5,532 bases of DNA, taken from the NCBI GenBank assembly GCA_029863665.1, contig JAOTUX010000086.1, positions 1 through 5,532 on the forward strand. The letters run 5' to 3'. Of the stretch, positions 1 to 4,910 are shown piece by piece (within the stretch, counting starts at the first letter, position 1; each line of letters starts with the position of its first letter). The DNA is from Candidatus Nitrosopumilus sp. (GTDB lineage Archaea > Thermoproteota > Nitrososphaeria > Nitrososphaerales > Nitrosopumilaceae). Under the pieces are notes generated by a model. It did no database searches and was not told the DNA's origin. It saw only the letters and a program-made list of their open reading frames with translations. The position numbers and the translations under genes were made by a program.

Positions 1-36
1 ATCCGGATCTTGTTCATATACTGTTTGAAAAACCAT
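1..36 (-). CDS. 5' end of an unidentified minus-strand gene (partial, runs off left edge)
   Basis: Twelve codons are open from an ATG at 36-34 to the window edge, reading MVFQTVYEQDPD. An in-frame TAA lies nine codons upstream, so the start must be close to here; a GTG two codons upstream (42-40) is the only alternative. A TATA-like box centred about 26 bases upstream fits a leaderless start at this ATG. That box and the direction of the neighbouring gene are the main support, because twelve residues are too few to name a family. The gene lies downstream of the cysteine-cluster gene on the same strand, with a gap of 58 bases, and seems to have its own promoter. Confidence 0.45.
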   Translation of the reverse strand, partial: MVFQTVYEQDPD

Positions 37-56
37 TTTCACTTCTTTATCACACT

Positions 57-66
57 CATATTATAC
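57..66 (-). promoter_or_regulatory. TATA-like box for the left-edge gene
   Basis: On the minus strand this reads GTATAATATG. Its centre is about 26 bases upstream of the ATG at 36, the spacing expected between an archaeal TBP site and a transcription start at or next to the start codon. It is inferred from composition and spacing only. Confidence 0.4.
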
Positions 67-78
67 TAGAATGTTTTC

Positions 79-93
79 ATAATAAAATAAATT
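79..93 (-). terminator. T-rich tract after the cysteine-cluster gene
   Basis: Just past the TGA stop at 97-95, the minus strand is T-rich (AATTTATTTTATTAT, with one T4 run). Archaeal RNA polymerase terminates at oligo-T tracts without needing a hairpin, so this may end the upstream gene. The tract is short and interrupted by A, so support is weak. Confidence 0.25.
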
Positions 94-94
94 A

Positions 95-664
95 TCAAGA
101 CTTTGTAAATTCTAGAACTACTCTATCTAGCATAAATTTCAAAAATACAGATAGTGGTTTTTTTATTCCATACTTTGCATTCCATTCTAGTACAAGTTCG
201 TCATAAAACTTCCATTCATCTTTGTCTTTTTTGAGATGATTTGACATCATATTCTCAAATTCTTTAGTATTCCACTCAACAGGACACATCTTGCCACTCA
301 TTTGAATTAATTTTCCATTTTTGATTTGAAATGGATATGATTTACACACGCTTGGTTTAAAGTCATTTACGGTACATCGAAAGACATCATTAGATTCTTC
401 AAGAAACATACATCCACCATCTTTTTGTTTTAAAGCAAGATCTAACAAACCTTCTTTTACATTTATTCCAAGATCATAATCCTTTGCACCATAAATCTCA
501 AGAAAATCCTCGGGAGTCAATCCCAATCTGACTGATAGTCGGTAAATGTCATGAGCATTGACAAATATCACATACTCTTTGCAGCAGTTTGTATGACATG
601 AAACACAAGGGGATTTTCCAGTCTTAGAGACATCAGAATCATCTGAAATTACTTTTAACTTCAT
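95..664 (-). CDS. YkgJ-type CxxCxxxCC cysteine-cluster protein
   Basis: This 189-residue, apparently cytosolic protein belongs to the cysteine-cluster family (YkgJ/UPF0153, Pfam CxxCxxCC), thought to bind zinc or an iron-sulfur centre; no reaction is established for most members. The family signature C-x2-C-x3-C-C is at residues 20-28 (C20, C23, C27, C28). Further cysteines at C85 (GGC), C97, C107 (the 'KPSVCKSYPF' segment typical of the family) and C127 (MCP) give eight in total, all in the conserved core. No signal peptide or membrane helix is visible. The ATG at 664 is preceded by a TATA-like box about 25 bases upstream and no Shine-Dalgarno, so a leaderless start is likely. The gene is divergent from the 94-residue gene. 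The C-terminal 60 residues, rich in K, E and W, are less typical of the family. Family assignment is secure; function is unknown. Confidence 0.88.
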   Translation of the reverse strand: MKLKVISDDSDVSKTGKSPCVSCHTNCCKEYVIFVNAHDIYRLSVRLGLTPEDFLEIYGAKDYDLGINVKEGLLDLALKQKDGGCMFLEESNDVFRCTVNDFKPSVCKSYPFQIKNGKLIQMSGKMCPVEWNTKEFENMMSNHLKKDKDEWKFYDELVLEWNAKYGIKKPLSVFLKFMLDRVVLEFTKS

Positions 665-683
665 AAATCATTAACTAGATTTC

Positions 684-694
684 AAGTATTTAGT
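684..694 (-). promoter_or_regulatory. TATA-like box for the cysteine-cluster gene
   Basis: The minus strand reads ACTAAATACTT, centred about 25 bases before the ATG at 664. The match to an archaeal TATA box is moderate; the spacing is what makes it credible. Confidence 0.35.
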
Positions 695-769
695 TCAAGA
701 CCCCAAAACGTAAATCCATAAAGTTCCAGACTTAATTTCTAAACAACCATTTGTTGCATGTATCTAGAA

Positions 770-781
770 TCAATATATTGA
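770..781. promoter_or_regulatory. 12-base perfect palindrome in the divergent intergenic region
   Basis: TCAATATATTGA is its own reverse complement. It lies between two divergent genes, about 105 bases from the left start and 67 from the right one. It is flanked by GAAT (767-770) and ATTC (784-787), and a small inverted repeat AACAA-CCAT-TTGTT lies nearby (742-755). It could be an operator for a dimeric regulator serving both genes, or an extra TATA-like site. In AT-rich DNA such palindromes also arise by chance, so the role is uncertain. Confidence 0.3.
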
Positions 782-812
782 CAATTCATTTCTCACAGAC
801 AGATTTTCTATC

Positions 813-819
813 TTTAAAT
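813..819 (+). promoter_or_regulatory. TATA-like box for the 94-residue gene
   Basis: TTTAAAT is centred about 32 bases before the ATG at 848, which predicts a transcription start a few bases upstream of the start codon and a very short leader. It is the closest match to an archaeal TATA box in this intergenic region. Confidence 0.4.
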
Positions 820-847
820 TCTACAAAGTATAATCAAAATAGATCAA

Positions 848-1132
848 ATGAGTGTAACTTGGAGAGAAAGACTGAGTCAAAGGAGACTGGAAATTGGAAT
901 AGATGGACCAGAATATGATTACATACAAAGATACATAGAGTCCTATTGCTCTGAGGCTGACCGTCTATGCAAAAAAATCGACATGAACAAAACCGTAGAT
1001 GAGGTAATAGACTCTATGAAAGATGAAAAGTTTGATAAATTTACCAAAGGGGTGATTGGAACTATTCACAAAAAAAGGGGATATGATCCTGACGATGATG
1101 ATAAAAAAGAAACTGTGTCCCTGATTTCATAA
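848..1132 (+). CDS. Conserved-looking hypothetical protein, 94 residues
   Basis: I do not recognise this family. The product is small, very hydrophilic and probably soluble, with no signal peptide or membrane helix. The first half has an Arg-rich N-terminus (WRERLSQRRLE, residues 5-15) and a likely amphipathic helix with two cysteines seven residues apart (C34, C41). Residues 45-75 are charged and probably helical. The tail is acidic (PDDDD, residues 81-85). The ATG at 848 is preceded by a TATA-like box and no Shine-Dalgarno; TAA at 1130-1132 is immediately followed by TGA. Base and codon use match the neighbours, which supports a real gene. It is divergent from the cysteine-cluster gene, and the next gene in the same direction begins 117 bases downstream. 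Nothing in the context points to a function. Confidence 0.7.
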   Translation: MSVTWRERLSQRRLEIGIDGPEYDYIQRYIESYCSEADRLCKKIDMNKTVDEVIDSMKDEKFDKFTKGVIGTIHKKRGYDPDDDDKKETVSLIS

Positions 1133-1136
1133 TGAT

Positions 1137-1158
1137 GTTCTTGAAAAAATTCAAGGAT
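1137..1158 (+). other. Small stem-loop just after the 94-residue gene
   Basis: CTTGAA (1140-1145) and TTCAAG (1150-1155) form a six-pair stem around an AAAA loop, extendable by three more positions using G-T pairs. It lies seven bases past the stop codon. It is followed by an A-run rather than a T-run, so it is not a standard terminator; it may protect or process the mRNA 3' end. Confidence 0.3.
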
Positions 1159-1192
1159 TTAAAAAAACCATAGAAAATATCATATAATGAAA

Positions 1193-1207
1193 TTTTAAAA
1201 CTTTATT
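1193..1207 (+). promoter_or_regulatory. Possible TATA region for the TTG-started membrane protein gene
   Basis: TTTTAAAACTTTATT lies about 50 bases before the TTG at 1250, predicting a leader of roughly 20-25 bases. A weaker candidate, TTAATTA (1217-1223), would give a shorter leader. Which one is used cannot be decided from sequence. This gene may be the exception to the leaderless pattern seen elsewhere in the window. Confidence 0.3.
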
Positions 1208-1249
1208 GGCGAATGGTTAATTAGGGCAAATTTCAAAGCCTGAACATCC

Positions 1250-1852
1250 TTGGGCAGAAAAGAAAGAAGAGAACGTGAACAAAAACGTGAAAACTATGCT
1301 ACAAAACACTCTGTAGAAAAAAGAAAACAAACTCTGATTGCAATTGGTGTTCTAGGCGTAATTGCAGTTATAGTAGGATATTCAGTGTGGATGTTTATCA
1401 ACATGGATCAAAGTACAGCAACGCCGGGAGGTCCAGAGAATGCAGGTGCAAGAGGTAGTGCGCATGATCATGCCGCATTATTGGTAAAAATTTTTGGTGA
1501 TGAGTTTGATTTTTCAGCTCCAGCATATCAAATTAAGTCATCGTGGATTCACTTTGAAGGAAGAGACGGATCTACCATTCATAAACATGCTACAGGAGTT
1601 ACACTAGGATATCTCTTTGAAACGTTATCCATAGGTCTTGATGATCAATGCTTTGTATTCCAAGATGGTAGAAGTTTCTGTTCTAATGATGACTATACAC
1701 TAGTCTTTTACATTAATGGTGAAAAGGTTTCAGATATTAGAGATTACGAAATTATGGAAGATGATAGAATTCTAATATCATATGGTGCAGAAACTCCAGA
1801 AGAGATAGAGTCGCAATTATTAGAATTAGAAAATCAAGAATTAATCAAATAA
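1250..1852 (+). CDS. Membrane-anchored extracytoplasmic protein with His- and Cys-containing domain
   Basis: The 200-residue product has a strongly basic cytosolic N-terminus (residues 3-26), one membrane helix (about 28-50) and a Gly/Ala/Pro-rich linker (57-71). A compact outer domain follows (72-180), then an acidic helical tail (181-200). The basic side before the helix predicts N-in, C-out. The outer domain carries HDHA (H72, H74), WIHFEG (H101), IHKH (H111, H113), two cysteines nine residues apart (C134, C144) that could form a disulfide, and a closing 'DDRILISYG' strand. I recall this pattern (H-x-HA, then H...H-x-H, then a Cys pair, then D-x-ILI-x-YG) from uncharacterised exported proteins of archaea and bacteria. 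Metal binding is inferred from the histidines; no reaction is known to me. TTG at 1250 is chosen because in-frame TGA lies three codons upstream and the next ATG would remove the helix. The gene converges with the zinc-ribbon gene at a 2-base gap. Confidence 0.8.
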   Translation: MGRKERREREQKRENYATKHSVEKRKQTLIAIGVLGVIAVIVGYSVWMFINMDQSTATPGGPENAGARGSAHDHAALLVKIFGDEFDFSAPAYQIKSSWIHFEGRDGSTIHKHATGVTLGYLFETLSIGLDDQCFVFQDGRSFCSNDDYTLVFYINGEKVSDIRDYEIMEDDRILISYGAETPEEIESQLLELENQELIK

Positions 1853-1854
1853 TT

Positions 1855-2052
1855 TTAAGATTCATCTCTTGTTGTGAATTGAGCCATTTTGTCAAAGAAC
1901 ATGTAATAACCACATTTGGCACATCTCAAAACTGTCAACTCAGTAGTAAGGAATTCTTTATCTTCAAATCTTCCACTTAATTTTACATTCTCTCCTGCTA
2001 TCTCAGCCTTGTTACTTTTACACACAGGGCATTCTAGAGCTTTTTGTTCCAC
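1855..2052 (-). CDS. Small zinc-ribbon protein, 65 residues
   Basis: Two CxxC pairs, CPVC (C8, C11) and CAKCG (C44, C47), separated by 32 residues of predicted beta strand, form a classic four-cysteine zinc ribbon that fills almost the whole protein. Such small archaeal proteins usually bind nucleic acid or act as subunits of larger complexes, but no specific partner is apparent and I do not assign one. The start is GTG at 2052; an in-frame TAA lies nine codons upstream with no ATG between, and a TATA-like box sits about 26 bases upstream, fitting a leaderless GTG start. The stop lies 2 bases from the stop of the convergent membrane-protein gene, so the two transcripts must overlap at their 3' ends unless termination occurs inside coding sequence. 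Confidence 0.8.
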   Translation of the reverse strand: MEQKALECPVCKSNKAEIAGENVKLSGRFEDKEFLTTELTVLRCAKCGYYMFFDKMAQFTTRDES

Positions 2053-2074
2053 AACGCTGTCAAAAATATTTACA

Positions 2075-2082
2075 ATTTAAAC
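2075..2082 (-). promoter_or_regulatory. TATA-like box for the zinc-ribbon gene
   Basis: The minus strand reads GTTTAAAT, centred about 26 bases before the GTG at 2052. It is a good archaeal TATA match at leaderless spacing, and it helps fix the GTG as the start. Confidence 0.5.
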
Positions 2083-2227
2083 TCATGGAATTTTTAATTA
2101 ATAATTTCAACAAATTCTATTTTGTAGTCAAAAAATTCATTAAAATCACAAAGTGGAGCTCAAAAGTATCCGTTAACAGATTAACATAAAAACATAAGGA
2201 CATTAAAGTTTAGAATATCATATCCTC

Positions 2228-2235
2228 CATATAGG
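2228..2235 (+). promoter_or_regulatory. TATA-like box for the two-helix membrane protein
   Basis: CATATAGG is centred about 24 bases before the ATG at 2255, but only about 11 before the upstream TTG at 2243. The spacing favours the ATG. The box sits inside a short inverted repeat (CCTCC and GGGG flanking ATATA), which is probably incidental. Confidence 0.4.
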
Positions 2236-2254
2236 GGAATAATTGTTCAAATGT

Positions 2255-2494
2255 ATGATTAGGGGAGCTCCAAAATACATAATGATTGCATTTTTTGCAT
2301 TGGGTGTGTTGTTTGTGGGATTTTCATCGTGGGCACTATTCCTTACAGATATTCCACAAGAGCAGTTTCTAGATGATCCTAGATTTGAAGAAGAGTATTT
2401 AAAATATTATGAGTGGAATATCCTATTTGGTACTGGATTGATAGGTATAGGTTGGGTTATTGCATTTTTAGGGCGTAAAATGTCACGTAGGTAA
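2255..2494 (+). CDS. Small two-helix membrane protein, 79 residues
   Basis: I do not recognise the family. Two hydrophobic segments are clear: residues 8-30 (starting YIMIAFFALG) and 54-72 (starting WNILFGTGLIG, glycine-rich). They are joined by a strongly acidic loop of about 24 residues (TDIPQEQFLDDPRFEEEY...). The short N-terminus (R3, K7) and the C-terminus (RKMSRR) are basic. By the positive-inside rule both ends lie in the cytosol and the acidic loop faces outside. The ATG at 2255 is preferred because of the TATA-like box 24 bases upstream; a TTG at 2243 in the same frame would add four residues (MFKC). The gene is divergent from the zinc-ribbon gene and lies 103 bases upstream of ilvD, which appears to have its own promoter. 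Function is unknown. Confidence 0.72.
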   Translation: MIRGAPKYIMIAFFALGVLFVGFSSWALFLTDIPQEQFLDDPRFEEEYLKYYEWNILFGTGLIGIGWVIAFLGRKMSRR

Positions 2495-2566
2495 AGCAAC
2501 ATAGTTAGTTTGATCAATTTTCTTCAAAAAGCATGAGTCTAGCCATATTGTTGGTTTTCAAAAAAT

Positions 2567-2576
2567 CTAAATTATA
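2567..2576 (+). promoter_or_regulatory. TATA-like box for ilvD
   Basis: CTAAATTATA is centred about 26 bases before the ilvD ATG at 2598, which implies a leaderless transcript. No Shine-Dalgarno lies between the box and the start. No attenuator or leader peptide is visible in the 103-base gap. Confidence 0.5.
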
Positions 2577-2597
2577 GCAATCTGAAAATTCTATGTT

Positions 2598-4271
2598 ATG
2601 GAAATTTCTAGTAGAAATGTTGTAGAAGGAACTGCCAGAGCACCCCACAGAGCAATGTACAAAGCTATGGGGTTAAATGATGATGATTTATCAAAACAAT
2701 TCGTAGGAGTCTGCCACACTGGTAATGAGGCAACGCCTTGTAATATTCACCTACCAAGATTAGCTCTAAAAGCTAAACAAGGGGTAACAGATGCAGGTGC
2801 GACACCCAGAGAATTTTCAACAATTGCAGTAAGTGATGGAATTGCAATGGGACATGAGGGAATGAAATCATCTTTAGTTTCTCGTGAAGTCATTGCAGAT
2901 TCAATTGAACTGATGGTCAGAGCACATCAATATGATGCATTAGTTGGAATTGCAGGGTGCGACAAAAGTTTACCTGGAACTATGATGGCAATGGCACGAT
3001 TAAACATTCCATCAGTATTTGTTTATGGAGGAACTATTATGCCAGGAATGCTTGATGGAAAAGAGTTAACAGTAGTAGACGTTTATGAAGCAGTTGGAGC
3101 ATATGATGCAGGTCAATTAACTCTTGAGGCTCTAAAAAATATTGAAAATACGGCATGTCCAAATGCAGGTTCATGTGGAGGTATGTTTACTGCAAATACC
3201 ATGGCATCAATTTCTGAAGCAATTGGTCTTGCTCTACCAGGAAGTGCTAGTCCTCCAGCTGAGGATGATAGACGAGAAAAAATTGTCTATGATACAGGTG
3301 CTGCATGTGCAAAATTATTGCAGATGGGAATTAGACCTAAAGAAATTCTATCATTTGAGGCATTTGAAAATGCAATAATTATGTTGAATTCTGTAGGAGG
3401 CTCAACAAATGGAATACTACACTTGCTTGCATTAGCAAATGAAGTGAATATTGATTTGACATATGAGGATTTTGAGAGAATAAGAAAAAAAACACCACAT
3501 TTAGCAGACATGAAACCTGGTGGAAATTATGTAATGAATTCACTTGATAAGATAGGAGGAATTCCATTTGTGTTAAAGAAATTACTTGATAAAGGATTGT
3601 TAAACGGAGATTGCATAACAGTTACCGGCAAGTCAATTAAAGAAAATCTAATTTCAATGAATATTCTAGAACCGGATCAACACATCGTAAGACCAGTTGA
3701 AAATCCATTGCACTCTGTTGGGACAGCAGTTGTTCTTAAAGGAAGTTTAGCTCCTGATGGTGCAGTGATTAAAACTGCAGGAGTTGAGATGACACGGTTC
3801 ACAGGAAAAGCTTGTGTTTTTGATAGAGAAGAATTTGCATTTGATGCAGTTTCAAGGGGAGAAATTGATGAAGGAGATGTAGTAGTAATTAGATATGAAG
3901 GGCCCAAAGGAGGTCCAGGAATGAGAGAGATGTTGGCAACAACTGCAGCTTTAGTAGGTCAGGGATTAGGAAAAAAAGTTGCAATGGTTACAGACGGAAG
4001 ATTTTCTGGAGGTACACGAGGTTTTATGGTAGGGCATGTTGCACCTGAGGCATATGTAGGAGGTCCAATTGCATTAGTAAAAGATGGGGATGAAATAACA
4101 ATTGACACTGAAACAAATATCATTGATCTTCATGTGTCTCCTGAAGAACTAAAAGACAGATACAGTAAATGGAGTCCTCCAAAACCAAACTACACAGTAG
4201 GAGCTTTGGCAAAATATGCAACATTGGTAGGCTCTGCAGCAGAAGGGGCAATTACTAAACCCAAACTATAA
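2598..4271 (+). CDS. ilvD: Dihydroxy-acid dehydratase
   Basis: This enzyme converts 2,3-dihydroxyisovalerate and 2,3-dihydroxy-3-methylvalerate to the 2-oxo acids that precede valine, leucine and isoleucine; it acts in the cytosol and needs an iron-sulfur cluster and Mg2+. At 557 residues it is full length for the IlvD/Edd family. The three expected cluster cysteines are present: C48 (ATPCNIH), C121 (GCDKSLPG) and C193 (NAGSCGGMFTANTM). Expected Mg2+ ligands include D80 (SDGIAMGHEGM), D122 and K123, the lysine usually carbamylated. GGSTN is at 267-271. The C-terminal signature DGRFSGGTRG (466-475) holds the catalytic serine S470. Signatures fit IlvD better than the 6-phosphogluconate dehydratase Edd. 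The cluster type (2Fe-2S or 4Fe-4S) cannot be settled by eye. The gene stands alone, with no other branched-chain gene in the window, and its last 6 bases overlap the convergent 185-residue gene. Confidence 0.97.
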   Translation: MEISSRNVVEGTARAPHRAMYKAMGLNDDDLSKQFVGVCHTGNEATPCNIHLPRLALKAKQGVTDAGATPREFSTIAVSDGIAMGHEGMKSSLVSREVIADSIELMVRAHQYDALVGIAGCDKSLPGTMMAMARLNIPSVFVYGGTIMPGMLDGKELTVVDVYEAVGAYDAGQLTLEALKNIENTACPNAGSCGGMFTANTMASISEAIGLALPGSASPPAEDDRREKIVYDTGAACAKLLQMGIRPKEILSFEAFENAIIMLNSVGGSTNGILHLLALANEVNIDLTYEDFERIRKKTPHLADMKPGGNYVMNSLDKIGGIPFVLKKLLDKGLLNGDCITVTGKSIKENLISMNILEPDQHIVRPVENPLHSVGTAVVLKGSLAPDGAVIKTAGVEMTRFTGKACVFDREEFAFDAVSRGEIDEGDVVVIRYEGPKGGPGMREMLATTAALVGQGLGKKVAMVTDGRFSGGTRGFMVGHVAPEAYVGGPIALVKDGDEITIDTETNIIDLHVSPEELKDRYSKWSPPKPNYTVGALAKYATLVGSAAEGAITKPKL

Positions 4272-4823
4272 TTCTTCAGATAATTTTTTCCAGTTTATTT
4301 TTTCTTGTTCTATAATGTAGATTTTTAACAATGTTTTCCATGCTTTTTGAAGATCTGTAGAAAATTTCTTAAACCCAGAACTACTAGATAGAGAGATTTT
4401 TTTGTCAATATTGTAATTTACTTCATTTAACAATATACAATGCATCACATCATTTCTAACTTCAAAAAGTCTGGACATATCTCTTGTAAATTCAGGTCCA
4501 AATACTTTCCAGTCAAGGAAAGTACGAATCTTTCTATTGATTGGAATTAGGTTTAACAAGTAAAGTAATTTCATACTGGCATCATTATTAGAATACATTA
4601 CAATTCTTAGTCTAATAATCTCATCAAATAAAAAAGCCATTTTTGAGAAAGCAGACATCACACTGTCCCTATTTTTTCTGACAGAAAATTTTGGGTTAAA
4701 CCCTTTCTTAAGAATTCCATTATTGATAAAATAATGTTTATCATCATCAATAAGATACAATCTAATTTTTGGAGAAATTTTTTTGTTATGTTTTGCCTGA
4801 TTTAAAAAATTTAGCATATTCAT
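4266..4823 (-). CDS. Hypothetical helical protein with R-x4-H motif (possible HEPN-like)
   Basis: No family is recognised with confidence. The 185-residue product is basic, mostly helical by composition, and has no signal peptide. Residues 55-100 look like two long helices, and residues 113-133 hold 'SRLFEVRNDVMHC', in which R123-N124-x3-H128 matches the R-x4-H (often RN-x3-H) motif of HEPN-domain proteins, many of which are RNases or toxin components. One short motif is weak evidence, and no nucleotidyltransferase (MNT) antitoxin gene is adjacent, so HEPN membership is a hypothesis. The start is ATG at 4823; a second ATG two codons later is possible. A TATA-like box 26-27 bases upstream supports this start. 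The stop (TAG, 4268-4266) lies inside the ilvD end, giving a 6-base tail-to-tail overlap. The gene follows the helicase gene on the same strand with an 87-base gap. Confidence 0.7.
   Translation of the reverse strand: MNMLNFLNQAKHNKKISPKIRLYLIDDDKHYFINNGILKKGFNPKFSVRKNRDSVMSAFSKMAFLFDEIIRLRIVMYSNNDASMKLLYLLNLIPINRKIRTFLDWKVFGPEFTRDMSRLFEVRNDVMHCILLNEVNYNIDKKISLSSSSGFKKFSTDLQKAWKTLLKIYIIEQEKINWKKLSEEL
4284..4303 (+). terminator. Oligo-T terminator candidate after ilvD
   Basis: Two T6 runs (4284-4289 and 4298-4303), with a TTT at 4294-4296 between them, lie 13-32 bases past the ilvD stop. Oligo-T stretches are the main intrinsic termination signal in archaea. The same bases encode the Lys/Asn-rich C-terminus of the opposing gene, so the runs could also be a by-product of AAA/AAT codons. 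Confidence 0.5.
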
Positions 4824-4845
4824 GGTGCAATAAAGAAATAGTGAT

Positions 4846-4854
4846 CAAATAAGG
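4846..4854 (-). promoter_or_regulatory. TATA-like box for the 185-residue gene
   Basis: The minus strand reads CCTTATTTG, centred 26-27 bases before the ATG at 4823. Spacing fits a leaderless start, and it suggests transcription separate from the upstream helicase gene. Confidence 0.4.
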
Positions 4855-4894
4855 ATTTTGTCGATTTTCAGAAATATGAACATCAAAGAGAATG

Positions 4895-4900
4895 AAAAAA
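4895..4900 (-). terminator. T6 run after the helicase gene
   Basis: On the minus strand a TTTTTT run begins 11 bases past the helicase stop codon and is followed by pyrimidine-rich sequence. This is a plausible archaeal intrinsic terminator, and it lies before the promoter-like box of the next gene. It is a single short run. Confidence 0.35.
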
Positions 4901-4910
4901 TCAGAGGCAA

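Noticed and set aside
2224..2237. Short inverted repeat CCTCC / GGGG around ATATA as an operator or hairpin
   Set aside because: Only four pairs including a wobble; the ATATA loop is better explained as part of the TATA-like box.
2053..2242. Possible small RNA gene in the 190-base divergent gap
   Set aside because: The region is AT-rich with no stable stem-loops or box C/D-like arrangement that I could support; I see only promoter-like sequence at its two ends.
2153..2271. GGAGCTC occurring twice (around 2154 and 2264) as a repeat or site
   Set aside because: One copy is intergenic and the other is inside coding sequence, the shared stretch is only seven bases, and nothing flanks it in common.
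3142..3378. Plus-strand open frame of 78 codons inside ilvD
   Set aside because: It lies entirely within the well-supported ilvD frame and its translation has no recognisable motif; it is a shadow frame.
3287..3567. Two minus-strand open frames (3287-3511 and 3379-3567) opposite ilvD
   Set aside because: They are antisense to conserved ilvD sequence, overlap each other and show no family features or promoter.
3677..3907. Minus-strand open frame of 76 codons opposite ilvD
   Set aside because: Antisense shadow rich in Ser, Thr and Pro, with no motif and no promoter-like box.
4266..4823. HEPN-MNT toxin-antitoxin pair
   Set aside because: No nucleotidyltransferase gene is adjacent; the neighbours are ilvD and a helicase, so a toxin-antitoxin call is not supported.
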